A stretch of 64,000 nucleotides of DNA from DASSUW01 sp963803335. GTDB lineage: Bacteria; Actinomycetota; Thermoleophilia; Solirubrobacterales; Solirubrobacteraceae. Under the pieces are notes generated by a model. That model ran no database searches and was not told the DNA's origin. It saw only the letters and a list, made by a program, of their open reading frames with translations. Position numbers and translations under genes: made by a program. The DNA is taken from positions 372,001 to 436,000 of the forward strand of contig CAWDME010000016.1 in the NCBI GenBank assembly GCA_963803335.1. The letters are read 5' to 3'. Shown piece after piece: positions 7,992-20,002 of the stretch. Numbering within the stretch: position 1 is the first letter of the stretch; every line of letters begins with the position of its first letter.

Positions 7992-9361
7992 GCGACGACC
8001 CGCTGGCCGAGATCGTCGCGGCGCTGCGGCCCTACGGCGACGTGCCGACGTTCGAGCGGTTGCCCGAGCAGGGCCGCGACCGGGCGGCAGTGCTCGCCGA
8101 CGTCGAGAAGATGGCGGCGCACGAGCGCCGGTGGGCCGACGGGCATGCGTCCGGCGCCGTCTACCACGGCGACCCGGAGCACATCGCGTTCCTGGCGAAG
8201 GTCTACGCGCTGCACTCGCAGAGCAACCCGCTGCACGTCGACCTCTGGCCGAGCGCAACCAAGTTCGAGGCCGAGATCGTCTCGATGACCGCGGCGATGC
8301 TCGGCGGCGGCGAGGACATCGCCGGCGTCGTGGCCTCGGGCGGCACCGAGTCGATCATGCTCGCGGTCAAGGCGCACCGCGACCGCGCCGGGATCGAGCG
8401 CCCGCAGATGGTGCTGCCCGAGACCGCGCACGCGGCGTTCGACAAGGCGGCGCACTGCTTCGGCGTCGAGGCCGTGAAGGTGCCGGTCGGCCCCGACGTG
8501 CGCGCGGATGTGGCCGCGACGGAGGCGGCGCTGAGCGAGCGCACGGTGCTGGTGGTCGGTTCGGCGCCGTCGTACCCGCACGGCGTGATCGACCCGATCG
8601 CCGAGCTGTCCGAGCTCGCCCGGGCGCGTGGGATCGGCTTTCACACCGACGCCTGCCTCGGCGGCTTCCTGCTGCCGTTCGCCGCGCGGCTCGGCTACGA
8701 CGTCCCGCCGTTCGACTTCCGGCTGCCCGGGGTGAGCTCGATGTCCGCCGACACGCACAAGTACGGCTACGCCGCGAAGGGCACGTCGGTCGTGCTCTAC
8801 CGCGGCGAGGAGCTGCGCCACGCGCAGTACTTCGCGTTCAGCGACTGGCCCGGCGGCCTGTACATGACGCCGACGTTCGCGGGCAGCCGGCCGGGCGCGC
8901 TGAGCGCCGCGTGCTGGGCGGCGATGACGTCGATCGGCGCCGACGGCTACCTGGAGGCGGCGCGGCGGATCCTCGAGGCGGCCGCGGTGATCCGGCGCGG
9001 GATCGCCGGGATCGAAGGGCTGCGCGTGCTCGGCGACCCGCTGTTCTGCATCGCGTTCGCGACCGAGGAGGACGAGCTGGCGATCTACCGCGTGCTGGAC
9101 GCGATGTCCGCGCGCGGCTGGAGCCTCAACGGCCTGCACCGCCCGCCGGCCGTGCACATCTGCACGACGCTGCGGCACACGCAGCCCGGCGTGGCCGAGC
9201 GGTTCGTCGACGACCTCGCCGCCGCGGTCGCCCAGGTGCGGGGCGAACCCGCGCGCGAGACCGGCATGGCGCCGATCTACGGGATGGCCGCCACGCTCCC
9301 CGACCGGGGCACGGTGACGGCCATGCTCAAGGGCTTCATGGACCTGTGGTTCCGTCCGTGA
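7988..9361 (+). CDS. PLP-dependent lyase/decarboxylase, sphingosine-1-phosphate-lyase-like (group II decarboxylase fold)
   Basis: 457-residue fold-type I PLP enzyme. Visible landmarks are SGGTESIMLAVKAHRD (cofactor phosphate loop), HAAFDKAAH, the Asp that contacts the pyridine nitrogen in HTDACLGGFLLPF, and the PLP lysine in SADTHKYGY (Lys258). The overall order matches sphingosine-1-phosphate lyase and its bacterial relatives rather than glutamate decarboxylase. Substrate is unknown; a phosphorylated amino-alcohol is a family-based guess. The start is firm: GAGAGGAG lies just upstream and ATG overlaps the kinase stop. Its last 26 bp overlap the 3' end of convergent recD. Confidence 0.88.
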   Translation: MSDDPLAEIVAALRPYGDVPTFERLPEQGRDRAAVLADVEKMAAHERRWADGHASGAVYHGDPEHIAFLAKVYALHSQSNPLHVDLWPSATKFEAEIVSMTAAMLGGGEDIAGVVASGGTESIMLAVKAHRDRAGIERPQMVLPETAHAAFDKAAHCFGVEAVKVPVGPDVRADVAATEAALSERTVLVVGSAPSYPHGVIDPIAELSELARARGIGFHTDACLGGFLLPFAARLGYDVPPFDFRLPGVSSMSADTHKYGYAAKGTSVVLYRGEELRHAQYFAFSDWPGGLYMTPTFAGSRPGALSAACWAAMTSIGADGYLEAARRILEAAAVIRRGIAGIEGLRVLGDPLFCIAFATEEDELAIYRVLDAMSARGWSLNGLHRPPAVHICTTLRHTQPGVAERFVDDLAAAVAQVRGEPARETGMAPIYGMAATLPDRGTVTAMLKGFMDLWFRP

Positions 9362-10973
9362 GCAGGCGCCGCAGGCCGGAGGCGCGGGCGACCGGGCGGC
9401 CGACCGCCGCGCGCACCGACTCCTCGGAGCCGACGACGATCAGCTCCTGCCGCGCGCGGGTGACGGCCGTGTAGAGCAGCTCGCGCGTGAGGATCGGCGA
9501 GGTCGGCTCGGGCAGCACGACGGCGGCGGCGGCGAACTGCGAGCCCTGCGCCTTGTGGACGGTCATGGCGTAGACGGTGTCGACGGCGGCGAGCCGCGTC
9601 GGGCTGATCTGCACGCGCTCGAACGCGGCGGTGAGCCCGCCTTCGCCGGCGATCACGACCCCGGTGTCGCCGTTGAAGAGCTGCAGCCCGTAGTCGTTCT
9701 CGGTGACGAGCAGCGGCCGGCCGACGTACCACTCGGCCCCGCCCGCGCCGGTCCAGTCCTCGATCAGGGCGGTCCACGCGCTCACCCCGTACGGGCCGCG
9801 GCGGTGCGCGCACAGCAGCCGGAACGAGCCGAGCGCGGCGATCGCGGCCGGGCCGTCGCCCGCCTCGGCGGCGGCGGTGACCGCGCGGGCGGTGGCCACC
9901 GCGCGCTCGCGCACGAGCGCGTCGTCGGCGACCCACGTGACGCCGGCGAGCGCGGCAACGGTGCCGTCGGCGTCGCCGGCCCGGATCGCCTCGGCGACGC
10001 GGCCGATGTCCGCGTCGTAGCGGTAGACCTCGGCGAGCGTGACGATCGCGTCGCCGCCGGCGGCGGCGATGTCGCCGAGCACGGCGCCGGCCTCGATCGA
10101 GGTGAGCTGGCCGGGGTCACCGACGAGGATCAGCCGCGCGCCCGGGCGGACGGACTCGACGAGCCGCGCCATCTGCCACAGGGAGACCATCGACGTCTCG
10201 TCGACGATCACCACGTCGTACGGCAGCCGGTTGCCGCGGTGGTGGCGGAAGCGGCTGTGGGTGTCGGGCCGCCAGCCGAGCACGCGGTGCAGCGTGCGCG
10301 CCTCGACGCCTTCGATGCCCGCTTCCCGCATCGCGTCGGTCAGCCGCGCCGCGGCGACGGCGGTCGGCGCGGCGAGCGCGATCAGCGCATCCGGGTCGCG
10401 CTCGAGCAGCAGCGCGACGATGCGGGCGACCGTCGTGGTCTTGCCGGTGCCGGGGCCGCCGGCGATCACGGCGAAACGGCGCGTGAGGGCGGTCTCGGCG
10501 GCGAGCCGCTGCTGCGGGTCCGCGAACCGCGCGAGCGCGTCCGGGGCGACGGGCGACGGCCCCGGCGCGGTCATCAGCGCGCGCAGGTCGGCGGCCAGGA
10601 GACGCTCCGCGCGCCAGTAGCGGTCGAGGTACAGCGCGCCGCCCTCGAGGTGCAGCGGGCCGGCGAGCAGCGGGCTGGCGGCGACGCGCTCGAGCCAGGC
10701 GTCCGGCTCGGGCCACGTCAGCGCGGCGAGGTCGACCGGCTCGTCGGTATCGACCGTCGCCGTCTTGTGGATCTTCGCGAGGTCGACGTACACGTGCCCG
10801 AGCCGCGGCGCGCGCACGGCGAGCGCCACGGCCAGCGCGACCGACTCGTCGGTCTCCCCGGCCAGCGCGATCAGCCGCTGCGCGACGTGCACGTCGGCGG
10901 GGGCGAGCACGCCCGCGTCGTTGAACTCGCGCAGGAGCCCGGTCGCGCGGAGGGCGAGGCGGGCCTCGCTCAC
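9336..10973 (-). CDS. recD: Exodeoxyribonuclease V subunit alpha RecD
   Basis: 545-residue SF1B 5'-3' helicase subunit of RecBCD. An N-terminal RecC-contacting domain is followed by Walker A IAGGPGTGKTTTVARI (about 168-183), Walker B YDVVIVDETSMVS, VGDPGQLTSIEAGAVL, and C-terminal motifs TVHKAQGSQF and LLYTAVTRARQELIVVG. The start is GTG (VSEARLALRAT), overlapping the recB stop as GTGA, so it is translationally coupled. It is the last gene of the icd-recC-recB-recD operon. The 3' end overlaps the convergent PLP lyase gene. Distinct from the RecD2 helicase at 25750-27852, which has an HhH-bearing N-terminus. Confidence 0.95.
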   Translation of the reverse strand: MSEARLALRATGLLREFNDAGVLAPADVHVAQRLIALAGETDESVALAVALAVRAPRLGHVYVDLAKIHKTATVDTDEPVDLAALTWPEPDAWLERVAASPLLAGPLHLEGGALYLDRYWRAERLLAADLRALMTAPGPSPVAPDALARFADPQQRLAAETALTRRFAVIAGGPGTGKTTTVARIVALLLERDPDALIALAAPTAVAAARLTDAMREAGIEGVEARTLHRVLGWRPDTHSRFRHHRGNRLPYDVVIVDETSMVSLWQMARLVESVRPGARLILVGDPGQLTSIEAGAVLGDIAAAGGDAIVTLAEVYRYDADIGRVAEAIRAGDADGTVAALAGVTWVADDALVRERAVATARAVTAAAEAGDGPAAIAALGSFRLLCAHRRGPYGVSAWTALIEDWTGAGGAEWYVGRPLLVTENDYGLQLFNGDTGVVIAGEGGLTAAFERVQISPTRLAAVDTVYAMTVHKAQGSQFAAAAVVLPEPTSPILTRELLYTAVTRARQELIVVGSEESVRAAVGRPVARASGLRRLLTDGTTGP

Positions 10974-13900
10974 GCGAGCCTCCGCTCGCCGTCCGGGCTC
11001 GCCGAACGGCGGAGGCCGCGTGAGTCGTCCGGCGCCCGGTCCAGGGCGTCGCTCAACGCGGTCACCAGCCCGGCCGGCGGCCGCCACGCGAACACGCCGC
11101 AGCGGCTCCCGTCGACCACCGGCGTGTCCGGCCCGACCATCCCGCGCACGAACAGGTAGAGCACGCCGCCGAGGTGCTGGTCGGGGTCGTAGCCCGGCAG
11201 CCGCCAGCGCAGGTAGCGGTGCAGCGCCACCGTGTACAGCAGCGCCTGCAAGCCGTAGTGCCCGCGCTCCATCTCGGCGGCGAGCGCGGCCGGCCGGTGG
11301 TGCCAGGCGGTCAGCTCCTCCCCGGCCGCGGCGAGCCAGTTCGTCTTGTAGTCGACCACGGTGAAGCGCTCGCCGGCGCGCGCCACGAGGTCGATGCTGC
11401 CGGTCACGTAGCCGCGCACGGTGCTGCGCAGCGCGGGGTCGGAGAGCCGGTCGGCGTAGGCGGTCAGCGGGTCGCCCGCCGGCAGGTGCGCGCGGAGGAC
11501 GCCGGCGATCACGTCGAGCGCCACCCGACCGGTCGGTTCGTCGCCGCCGACGAGCGGGAACTCGAAGTCGAGCTCGTCGAGCCGGTCGGCGCGGGCGAGG
11601 TCGCGCAGCCGCAGCCCGTCCGCGGACAGCGGCGTCTCGATCGCCGCCCGCAGCCCGGCCACGACCGCCGCGGCGTCGCCGATGTCGACCGCGCGGCGCA
11701 TCTGCACCTCGGCGACACGCGCGGCGAGCTCGGCCTCGAGATCGTGCGCCGCGAAGTCGGTCGCCTCCAGCACGCGGTGCACGAACGTGCCGACGCTCGT
11801 GCCGGCCGGCATCGCGGCGAGCAGCGAGGGCGTCATGCGCAGCGTCTCGTCGCCGGCGGGCGCCGCCGGGCGCACCGGCGCCTCCGGCTCGTCCGCCAGC
11901 ACCGTCTCCTCGGGCTCGCTCGCCACCCGCGCCTCGTGCGCGCCGCTCGTGATGTCGCTGAACGACGTGCGCCGCCAGCGGCGGTCGAGCCTCCGGTCGA
12001 AGCGCGCGGCGCCGAGCTCGGCGGGCGCCCGCAGCGGCCCGCTCCACGCGATCGGCCGCTCGAGCCGCGAGCGCTCGACGCTGATGCACCCCGGCGCCTC
12101 CTCCGCCAGCTCCTCGAAGCGCGTGACGGCGGCGGTGTCGGAGGGCGTGCCGCGCCCGATCGCGGGCACCGCGCCGTCGTCCCGGCGCGCGAACAGCAGC
12201 CGGCCGAGCGGCGAGTCGCGGCTGTTCCACGACGGCGCCCACCACACGACCGCCTGGTGCTTGGCGCGCGTGAGCGCCACGTAGGCGAGCCGCAGGTCCT
12301 CGCCGCGCTCCTCGATCAGGTGCTGCTCCTTGTGGCGGTTGAAGTCCGGGCCCTCGAGCCCGACGTCGATCGTGCGGCGATCGTCGTTGTCCGGGTCGTG
12401 ATAGGCGACCGGCAGCCCCGGCGGGATGTAGCCGGGCTCCCACAGGTGCGGGTAGTAGACGATCGGGAACTCGAGGCCCTTGCTGCGATGCACGGTGAGG
12501 ACCTGGACGGCCTGGGCGTCGGACTCCAGGCGGCGGCTGCGGTCCTCGTCGCTGGTGTCCTGGTCGGCCTCGGCGATGCGCCGGCGCAGCCAGGCGACGA
12601 GCGCGGTCGTGCCGAGCTGCTCGGTGGTGGCCGCCGCGTGCAGGAGCTGGCCGACGTGGCGCACGTCGGTGAGGCGGCGCTCGCCGTCGGCGGCGGCGAG
12701 CACGCGCTCCGGCAGCCCCTCGGCGAGCGTGACCGTTTCGATCAGCGAGGCGACGCCGCTGGCGCGCAGCACGCGCGCCCATTCGTGCAGGCGGCGGTGC
12801 ACCGCCTCCCAGTCCTCGTCGCCCGCGCCGGCGATCCGCTCCGCGCTCCAGCCCAGGAACACGGTCAGCGCGGCGGCGTGCGCGCGCAGCTCCGACGTCG
12901 GGCGCTCGAGTGCCTCGAGCAGCCGGAGCCACTCGCGCGCCTGCGGCGTCCCGAACACGCTGCCGGCGCCGTTGATCACCGCCGGGATGCCGGCCTCGCC
13001 GAGCGCGTCGCGCACCTGCGCGGCGGCGCGGTTGGTCTGCACGAGCACGGCGACGTGCCCGGGCTCGATCGGCCTGCCTTCCACCTGCGCGCCCGAGCTG
13101 AGCAGATGCACGAGGTCGGTCGCCAGGTCGATCGCGATGTGGTCGCGCGCCGAGGCGTTGCGGGCGTAGCCGCCCTGGGTGGTGGCGATCGACGGCTCGT
13201 CGCGGTGCACGACGCGGATGCGCAACGGTGCGGCGTGCGGCGCGCCCGTCAAGCGCGGCTCCTGGTGATCGTCGGTGGCGCGGACCTGGCGGTAGACGAT
13301 CCCCTGGTGCCCGAGTCGGGCGCCGCCGAACAGCGCGTCGTAGGCGTCGATCAGCCCCTGGTCGCTGCGGTAGTTGACCTCCAGCGTGGCCTGCGTGTCG
13401 GCCTCGCGCGCGGCGTCGAGGTAGGCGTAGACGTCAGCGCCGCGGAACGCGTAGATCGCCTGCTTCGGGTCGCCGATGAGCACGAGCGTGCCGCCGCCGA
13501 ACGCGCGCCGCATGATGTTCCACTGCACCGGGTCGGTGTCCTGGAACTCGTCGACGAGGACGACCGTGAACTGGTGCTGTAGGCGCCGCGCGACGATCGC
13601 GCCGCCCGGGCCCTCGAGCGTCGCGTTGAGGCGGGTGAGCAGGTCGTCGTAGGTCATGAACCCGGCGCGCTGCTTGCGGCGATCGAGCTCATCGCGCACC
13701 GCACGGGCGAGCCGCGCGCGCATGCCCGGCACGCTGGTGTCCCCGGCGCTCACCGCCGGCTCGATCGGCGCCAGCGGGTTGGCGACGGCGATGGCGGCGA
13801 TGCGGCCGGCCTCGTCGCGGCTGAACGCCGGCTCGCCGTCGGCGCGGTGAAAGCGGCGGACATAGAGGTCGTCGACGACCTCGTCGACCATGTCGCTGAC

Positions 13901-14275
13901 GTCCTCGACGAACTCGGCGTCGCGCTCGACGTCGCCGGCCACGCCGAGGCCGCTCAGCACCTCCTGGCAGAACCCATGGGTGGTGGCGATCGTGGCGGCG
14001 TCGAAGTCGGCGACCGCGCGGGCCAGGTTCTCGCGGCGCACCGCGTCCGTCTCGGCGGCGGCGTCGCGAACCAGCCGCTCGCGCACGCGCTCGCGCAACT
14101 CGCCGGTCGCCATCCGCGTGAACGTGACGAGCAGGAGCTTGTGGAGCGGCGTCCCCTCGGCCACGTAGCGGGAAGCCAGCGCGGCGATCGTCCACGTCTT
14201 GCCGGTGCCGGCGCTCGCCTCGAGCACCGTGATGCCGGTCGGGAGCGGGCCGTTCACATCGAACGCGCGGGTCAT
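10970..14275 (-). CDS. recB: Exodeoxyribonuclease V subunit beta RecB (helicase-nuclease)
   Basis: 1101-residue UvrD-like 3'-5' helicase with a C-terminal nuclease domain. Seen: Walker A VLEASAGTGKTWTIAALA near the N-terminus, TFTRMATGELRERVRERLV, Walker B VVLVDEFQDTDPVQW (about 236), VLTVHRSKGLEFPIVYYP and RLAYVALTRAKHQAVVWW. The nuclease motif GSIDLVARAGERFTVVDYKTNW lies near residue 960, with its metal-binding Asp-Asp-Lys. Together with RecC and RecD it processes double-strand ends for RecA loading and degrades linear foreign DNA. MTRAFDVNGPLP is the start; its ATG overlaps the recC stop. Its length is somewhat below the E. coli protein but all motifs are kept. Confidence 0.95.
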   Translation of the reverse strand: MTRAFDVNGPLPTGITVLEASAGTGKTWTIAALASRYVAEGTPLHKLLLVTFTRMATGELRERVRERLVRDAAAETDAVRRENLARAVADFDAATIATTHGFCQEVLSGLGVAGDVERDAEFVEDVSDMVDEVVDDLYVRRFHRADGEPAFSRDEAGRIAAIAVANPLAPIEPAVSAGDTSVPGMRARLARAVRDELDRRKQRAGFMTYDDLLTRLNATLEGPGGAIVARRLQHQFTVVLVDEFQDTDPVQWNIMRRAFGGGTLVLIGDPKQAIYAFRGADVYAYLDAAREADTQATLEVNYRSDQGLIDAYDALFGGARLGHQGIVYRQVRATDDHQEPRLTGAPHAAPLRIRVVHRDEPSIATTQGGYARNASARDHIAIDLATDLVHLLSSGAQVEGRPIEPGHVAVLVQTNRAAAQVRDALGEAGIPAVINGAGSVFGTPQAREWLRLLEALERPTSELRAHAAALTVFLGWSAERIAGAGDEDWEAVHRRLHEWARVLRASGVASLIETVTLAEGLPERVLAAADGERRLTDVRHVGQLLHAAATTEQLGTTALVAWLRRRIAEADQDTSDEDRSRRLESDAQAVQVLTVHRSKGLEFPIVYYPHLWEPGYIPPGLPVAYHDPDNDDRRTIDVGLEGPDFNRHKEQHLIEERGEDLRLAYVALTRAKHQAVVWWAPSWNSRDSPLGRLLFARRDDGAVPAIGRGTPSDTAAVTRFEELAEEAPGCISVERSRLERPIAWSGPLRAPAELGAARFDRRLDRRWRRTSFSDITSGAHEARVASEPEETVLADEPEAPVRPAAPAGDETLRMTPSLLAAMPAGTSVGTFVHRVLEATDFAAHDLEAELAARVAEVQMRRAVDIGDAAAVVAGLRAAIETPLSADGLRLRDLARADRLDELDFEFPLVGGDEPTGRVALDVIAGVLRAHLPAGDPLTAYADRLSDPALRSTVRGYVTGSIDLVARAGERFTVVDYKTNWLAAAGEELTAWHHRPAALAAEMERGHYGLQALLYTVALHRYLRWRLPGYDPDQHLGGVLYLFVRGMVGPDTPVVDGSRCGVFAWRPPAGLVTALSDALDRAPDDSRGLRRSASPDGERRLA

Positions 14276-17200
14276 CGCTCGTGCCCCAGCAGGGGGTCCC
14301 ACAGCCGCCGCGCCCAGCGGCCGAAGCGGCGCGTCTCGTCCATGTCCCACGGCTCGTCCGTCCGCGCCCCCTCCGCGAGGAGCTCGTCGTAGGTCCGCAT
14401 CCCGAACACGAGCTGGTGCTCGGGCTCGGCCTGCTCGCCGGGGAACTTGCCCGATTCCCACGCCTTACGGGGGTCGGCGCCGGCCGCGTAGGCGGCCGAA
14501 GTCACGCAGTACAGCGGCGGCGGCTCGCGCATCCCGCGGTCGTAGAGGTCGAGCAGCTGCGCCAGGTAGTCGAGGGCGAGCGCGCCGTCGACGCCCGCGA
14601 CGCGCTTGACCGCCGCGCCGCCCTCCGGATCGCGCCCCACCGTCACGGCCTCGAACGCGCGGCTCGGGTGCGCGGCCTGCACCGCGAGCAGCCGCACCCA
14701 GGCGGCGATCCGGTGCCGCGGGTTCACACGCGAGTACGTGACCGTGCGCAGCACGTCGTCGACGATCCCGGCCACCGTCCCGGTGAGCAGGCGGCCGCCG
14801 GGCAGCTCCACGCGCACGTCGAGCGACTTCGCGTCGCCCGCGGGCGCGCGCGCGACGATCTCGTCCACCACGGGGTCGACCTTGTGGATCAGCGGCAGGC
14901 CGAGCTGGCCGGGCGGGAGCGTGCCGCGGCCGATCTCGGCGAGGATCGCCGTGCGCCGCTCCGCGCCGGCGAGCCGCGCGTCGAGCAGCCGCTGGCCGAC
15001 GCCCCACAGCTCCAGCGAGTCGAGCTCGACCGGCAGCGCGTCCTGCACCTCGTCGGAATAGTCGGCGACGCCGATCCCGAGCCGCTTGCGCAGGAACGCG
15101 CGCACCGGCCGCTCGACGAAGCGCACGAGGTCGTCGAGCTCGACGAGGTCGCCGGCGAGCGGCGGCAGCGGCTGCTCGAGGAAGCGCCGGCGCGGCGCGC
15201 GCTCGCCGGTGAGCGCCTGTGCGCCGCGCAGCGTGACGCGGTCAAAGCTCCAGGTCGTGTCCGGCACCAGCGCCCCGCGCTCGAAGTTGCGCTGGTCGAA
15301 CGGCTGGAGCGGGTGCCGGACCACGACGCCGTGGCCGACGAGGTCCAGCAGCTCGCCGACCGGCACGGCCGGCGGCTTCGCGAGGTTGGTGCGCTCGTCG
15401 TTGCCGGTGTAGGTGACGATCAGCCGGTCGGTCGCCGCCATCAGCGCGTCGAGCAGGAGCTGGCGGTCCTCGGTGCGGGCGTCGCGCTCGCCGATGTGCG
15501 GGTCCTCGAGCAGCAGGTCGTCGCCGTCGCGCGGCGCCTTGCGCGGGAACACCCCGTCGTCGAGCCCGAGCAGGCACACGACGCGGTGGGGCACCGACCG
15601 CATCGGCACGAGCGTGCAGATCGTCAGGTGGCCGGTCCGGAAATTCGCGCGCGTCGGCCGGCCCTTCAGCCGGTCGGCGAGCAGCGTGCGCAGCTCCGGC
15701 AGCGCCAGCTCGGCGGCGTTGCCGGCCGCCTCGCTCACGACATCGTCGAGGATCCGCTGCAGCTCGGCGCGCTGCCAGGCATCGCGCGGCGGCGTGGCAG
15801 TGAGGGTGTCGGCGGCAATCGCCAGCGCGGCCGCCCATTCGCCGATCGCCTTCGGGGCGATCAGCGCGTCGACCGTCGCAGCCAGGCGATCGATCAGCTC
15901 GGCGAAGCGGCCGACGAGGTCGATCGCGCCGCTCTCGACGTCGTCGAGCGGGAGCACGCGCTCGAACAGCCGCTGGTCGTCCTCGCTCATCGTGACCCCG
16001 AGCAGCAGCCGGTCGAGCCCGGACTGCCACGTGCCGCTGGGCAGCTGATCGAGCTTGAACGGCCGGCGGTGCGCGGCGTCGAGCCCCCAGCGGATGCCGC
16101 TCGCGCGCACCCACTCCTCCAGGCGCCCGATGTCGTCGTCGTCGAGGTTGAAGCGCCGGCGGACGGGCTCGCGGTCGGCGAGGTCGAGCACCTGCGAGGC
16201 GGTCAGCCGCTCGCCGGCCAGCTCGATCAGCCGGGCGACGACGCCGAGCACCGGGTTGGTCTGCCGCAGCGAGCGGTCGGCGAGCCGGACGCGCAGGTCG
16301 GGCGGCGCGCCCTCGAGGGGCTCGACCTCGTCGTCACCGGCGCCGAACGTCGCCTGGATCAGTGGCGCGAACGTCTCGATGTCCGGGCACATCACGATCA
16401 CGTCGCGCGGCTCGAGCGTCGGGTCGTCGGCAAGCAGATGCAGGATCGCGTCGCGCAGCACCTCCACCTGGCGGGCGCGGCCGTGGCAGGAGTGGACCTG
16501 GATGCTGCGGTCCACGGCGTTCGCGCCGCGGCAGTCCTCGCGCACGTTTTTCTGTATCCGGGCGAGCAGCGAGTCGGCGCGGGAGGCGACCGGGTGCAGG
16601 TGGTCCACGTGCGCGCGGCCGAGCACGAGCTGCAGCTCGCGCGAGTCGTGCCCCCACGAGGCGACCAGGGGATTGGCGGCGCGCTCACCGACCTCGGCGC
16701 GGCGGGTCACGGGCGGGCGGTCCTTCAGCCGCTCCCACTGCGCGGGCGAGGGGTGCAGCAGGAACAGGTGGACGTCACGGTGCGCGGCGAGCGCGCGCAG
16801 CACGTTGAGGTGGCCGGCCGGCAGGCGCGTGAGCCCGAACACCGCGAGCCGCGGCGGGAGGTCGACGAGGCCGCCGTCGGCGTGCAGCGCCCGGCAGGCC
16901 GCGCGGCCCCGCTCCGCCGGCCCGGGCACCGGGAGCCGGTCGCGCAGCCGCCGCCACAGCTCGGCCTGCCAGTGCTCGCCCTCGCCGGCCGCCCAGCCCT
17001 CGAGCATCTCCGGCCGGTACAGCGCGTAGCGGTCGAACAGCTCGGCCGCGTGGCGGACGCTCGAGAAGCGCCGCGCGCGGCGGTCCTCGTCATCGCCGAG
17101 GTGGTCGGCGAGCAGCTGCAGCCACGGCTCGTGCAGCGACGCGTCGACGATCTCCAGCAGCGGCCAGACCGCGCGCTCGGCCCGCCACGGGTCCGCTTCG

Positions 17201-17462
17201 GGGTCGATCCCCGAGGCGGTGGCGACCGCGTCGGCGATCAACCGTCCCGGTGGCGGGAAGTCGACGTTCGCGCACACGCCGTCCGCCCGCCCGGGCGTGA
17301 CCCCGAGCGCCGCGGACATCCGCTGGCTGAGCCAGCGCTCCATCCCGCGCGTGGGCACGGCCACGATCTCGCGCGCGAACGGATCCGCGAGCGGATCGGC
17401 GAGTAGCGCGGCGAGCGCCTCGACCAGCGCGTCGGCGCGTTCAGATCGGTGGACGTGGAGCG

Positions 17463-17466
<4 letters not shown>
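14272..17466 (-). CDS. recC: Exodeoxyribonuclease V subunit gamma RecC
   Basis: About 1064 residues: the scaffold and Chi-scanning subunit of RecBCD. It is recognised by N-terminal VHRSERADALVEALAALLAD and PTRGMERWLSQRM, a helicase-like fold (VIVMCPDIETFAPLIQATFG), and FRTGHLTICTLVPMRSVPHRVVCLLGLDDGVFPR in the middle. No canonical start codon exists where the family N-terminus begins. Homology runs back to codon GTA at 17464-17466, which overlaps the icd stop codon as GTAG, and no ATG/GTG/TTG lies in frame for well over 100 bp upstream. The nearest downstream start is GTG at 17364, which would drop about 34 conserved residues. A non-standard start, a sequence error or a mutated GTG are all possible. 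Confidence 0.88.
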
Positions 17467-19529
<2,063 letters not shown>

Positions 19530-19544
19530 CGGGGCGCGACACGG

Positions 19545-19550
19545 TATTAC
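19545..19550. promoter_or_regulatory. Possible bidirectional -10 element between icd and the AraC-type gene
   Basis: The hexamer TATTAC on the plus strand ends 7 nt before the ATG of the AraC-type gene (19558). Its complement, with one more base, reads GTAATA/TAATAC on the minus strand, 14-15 nt before the icd ATG (19529). One AT-rich hexamer could therefore serve both genes; the plus-strand transcript would be leaderless. The whole intergenic region is 28 bp and has no other AT-rich hexamer. No good -35 is visible on either side. Confidence 0.45.
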
Positions 19551-19557
19551 TCATCGC

Positions 19558-19965
19558 ATGGCGTTCGTCCCGCCCGCCCGTCATCTGCTCCGTGCAAAGG
19601 ACCTGGCGGACGCCCGCTACTTCGAGCCGTTGGACGTCGATGACCTCGCCCGCGCGGCCGGATTGAGCCGCGCGCACTTCTCGCGCGAGTTCCGCCGCGC
19701 GTTCGGGGAGTCGCCGCACCAGTACCTGCTCACGCGCCGGCTCGAGCGCGCCGCAGCGCTGCTGCGCAACACCGACCGCTCGGTGGCTGAGATCTGCCTC
19801 GACGTCGGGCTGCAGAGCGTCGGCTCGTTCACGACGAGCTTCACCCGCACGTTCGGGAAGTCGCCGACCGTGTACCGCGCGGAGTTCCCGCCGGCGTCCC
19901 ATCAAGCGCGGATCCCGGCCTGCGTGCTGCGGTTCTACGGCCGCCCCTCACGACAGCACGTTTGA
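19558..19965 (+). CDS. AraC-family HTH transcriptional regulator (HTH domain only)
   Basis: 135-residue protein that is little more than the AraC-type double helix-turn-helix. HTH 1 is DDLARAAGLSRAHFSREFRRAFG, followed by SPHQYLLTRRLERAAALL; HTH 2 is SVAEICLDVGLQSVGSFTTSFTRTFGKSP. No sensor domain is present, as in SoxS- or MarA-sized members. Its ATG follows TATTAC by 7 nt, so it is probably leaderless. The downstream neighbour, 37 nt away on the same strand, is a VOC/glyoxalase-fold protein; such small AraC proteins are often paired with VOC genes and probably regulate them, though no operator is seen. Confidence 0.88.
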   Translation: MAFVPPARHLLRAKDLADARYFEPLDVDDLARAAGLSRAHFSREFRRAFGESPHQYLLTRRLERAAALLRNTDRSVAEICLDVGLQSVGSFTTSFTRTFGKSPTVYRAEFPPASHQARIPACVLRFYGRPSRQHV

Positions 19966-20002
19966 AGAAGACAGAGCGGCGGTGCGCCCGTACCGTGACG
20001 GC

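Noticed and set aside
11174..17406. Very long plus-strand open frames opposite recB and recC (over 800 and 1000 codons)
   Set aside because: Composition (Arg/Val/Gln-rich, repetitive) is that of antisense frames in GC-rich DNA; recB and recC motifs on the minus strand are unambiguous.
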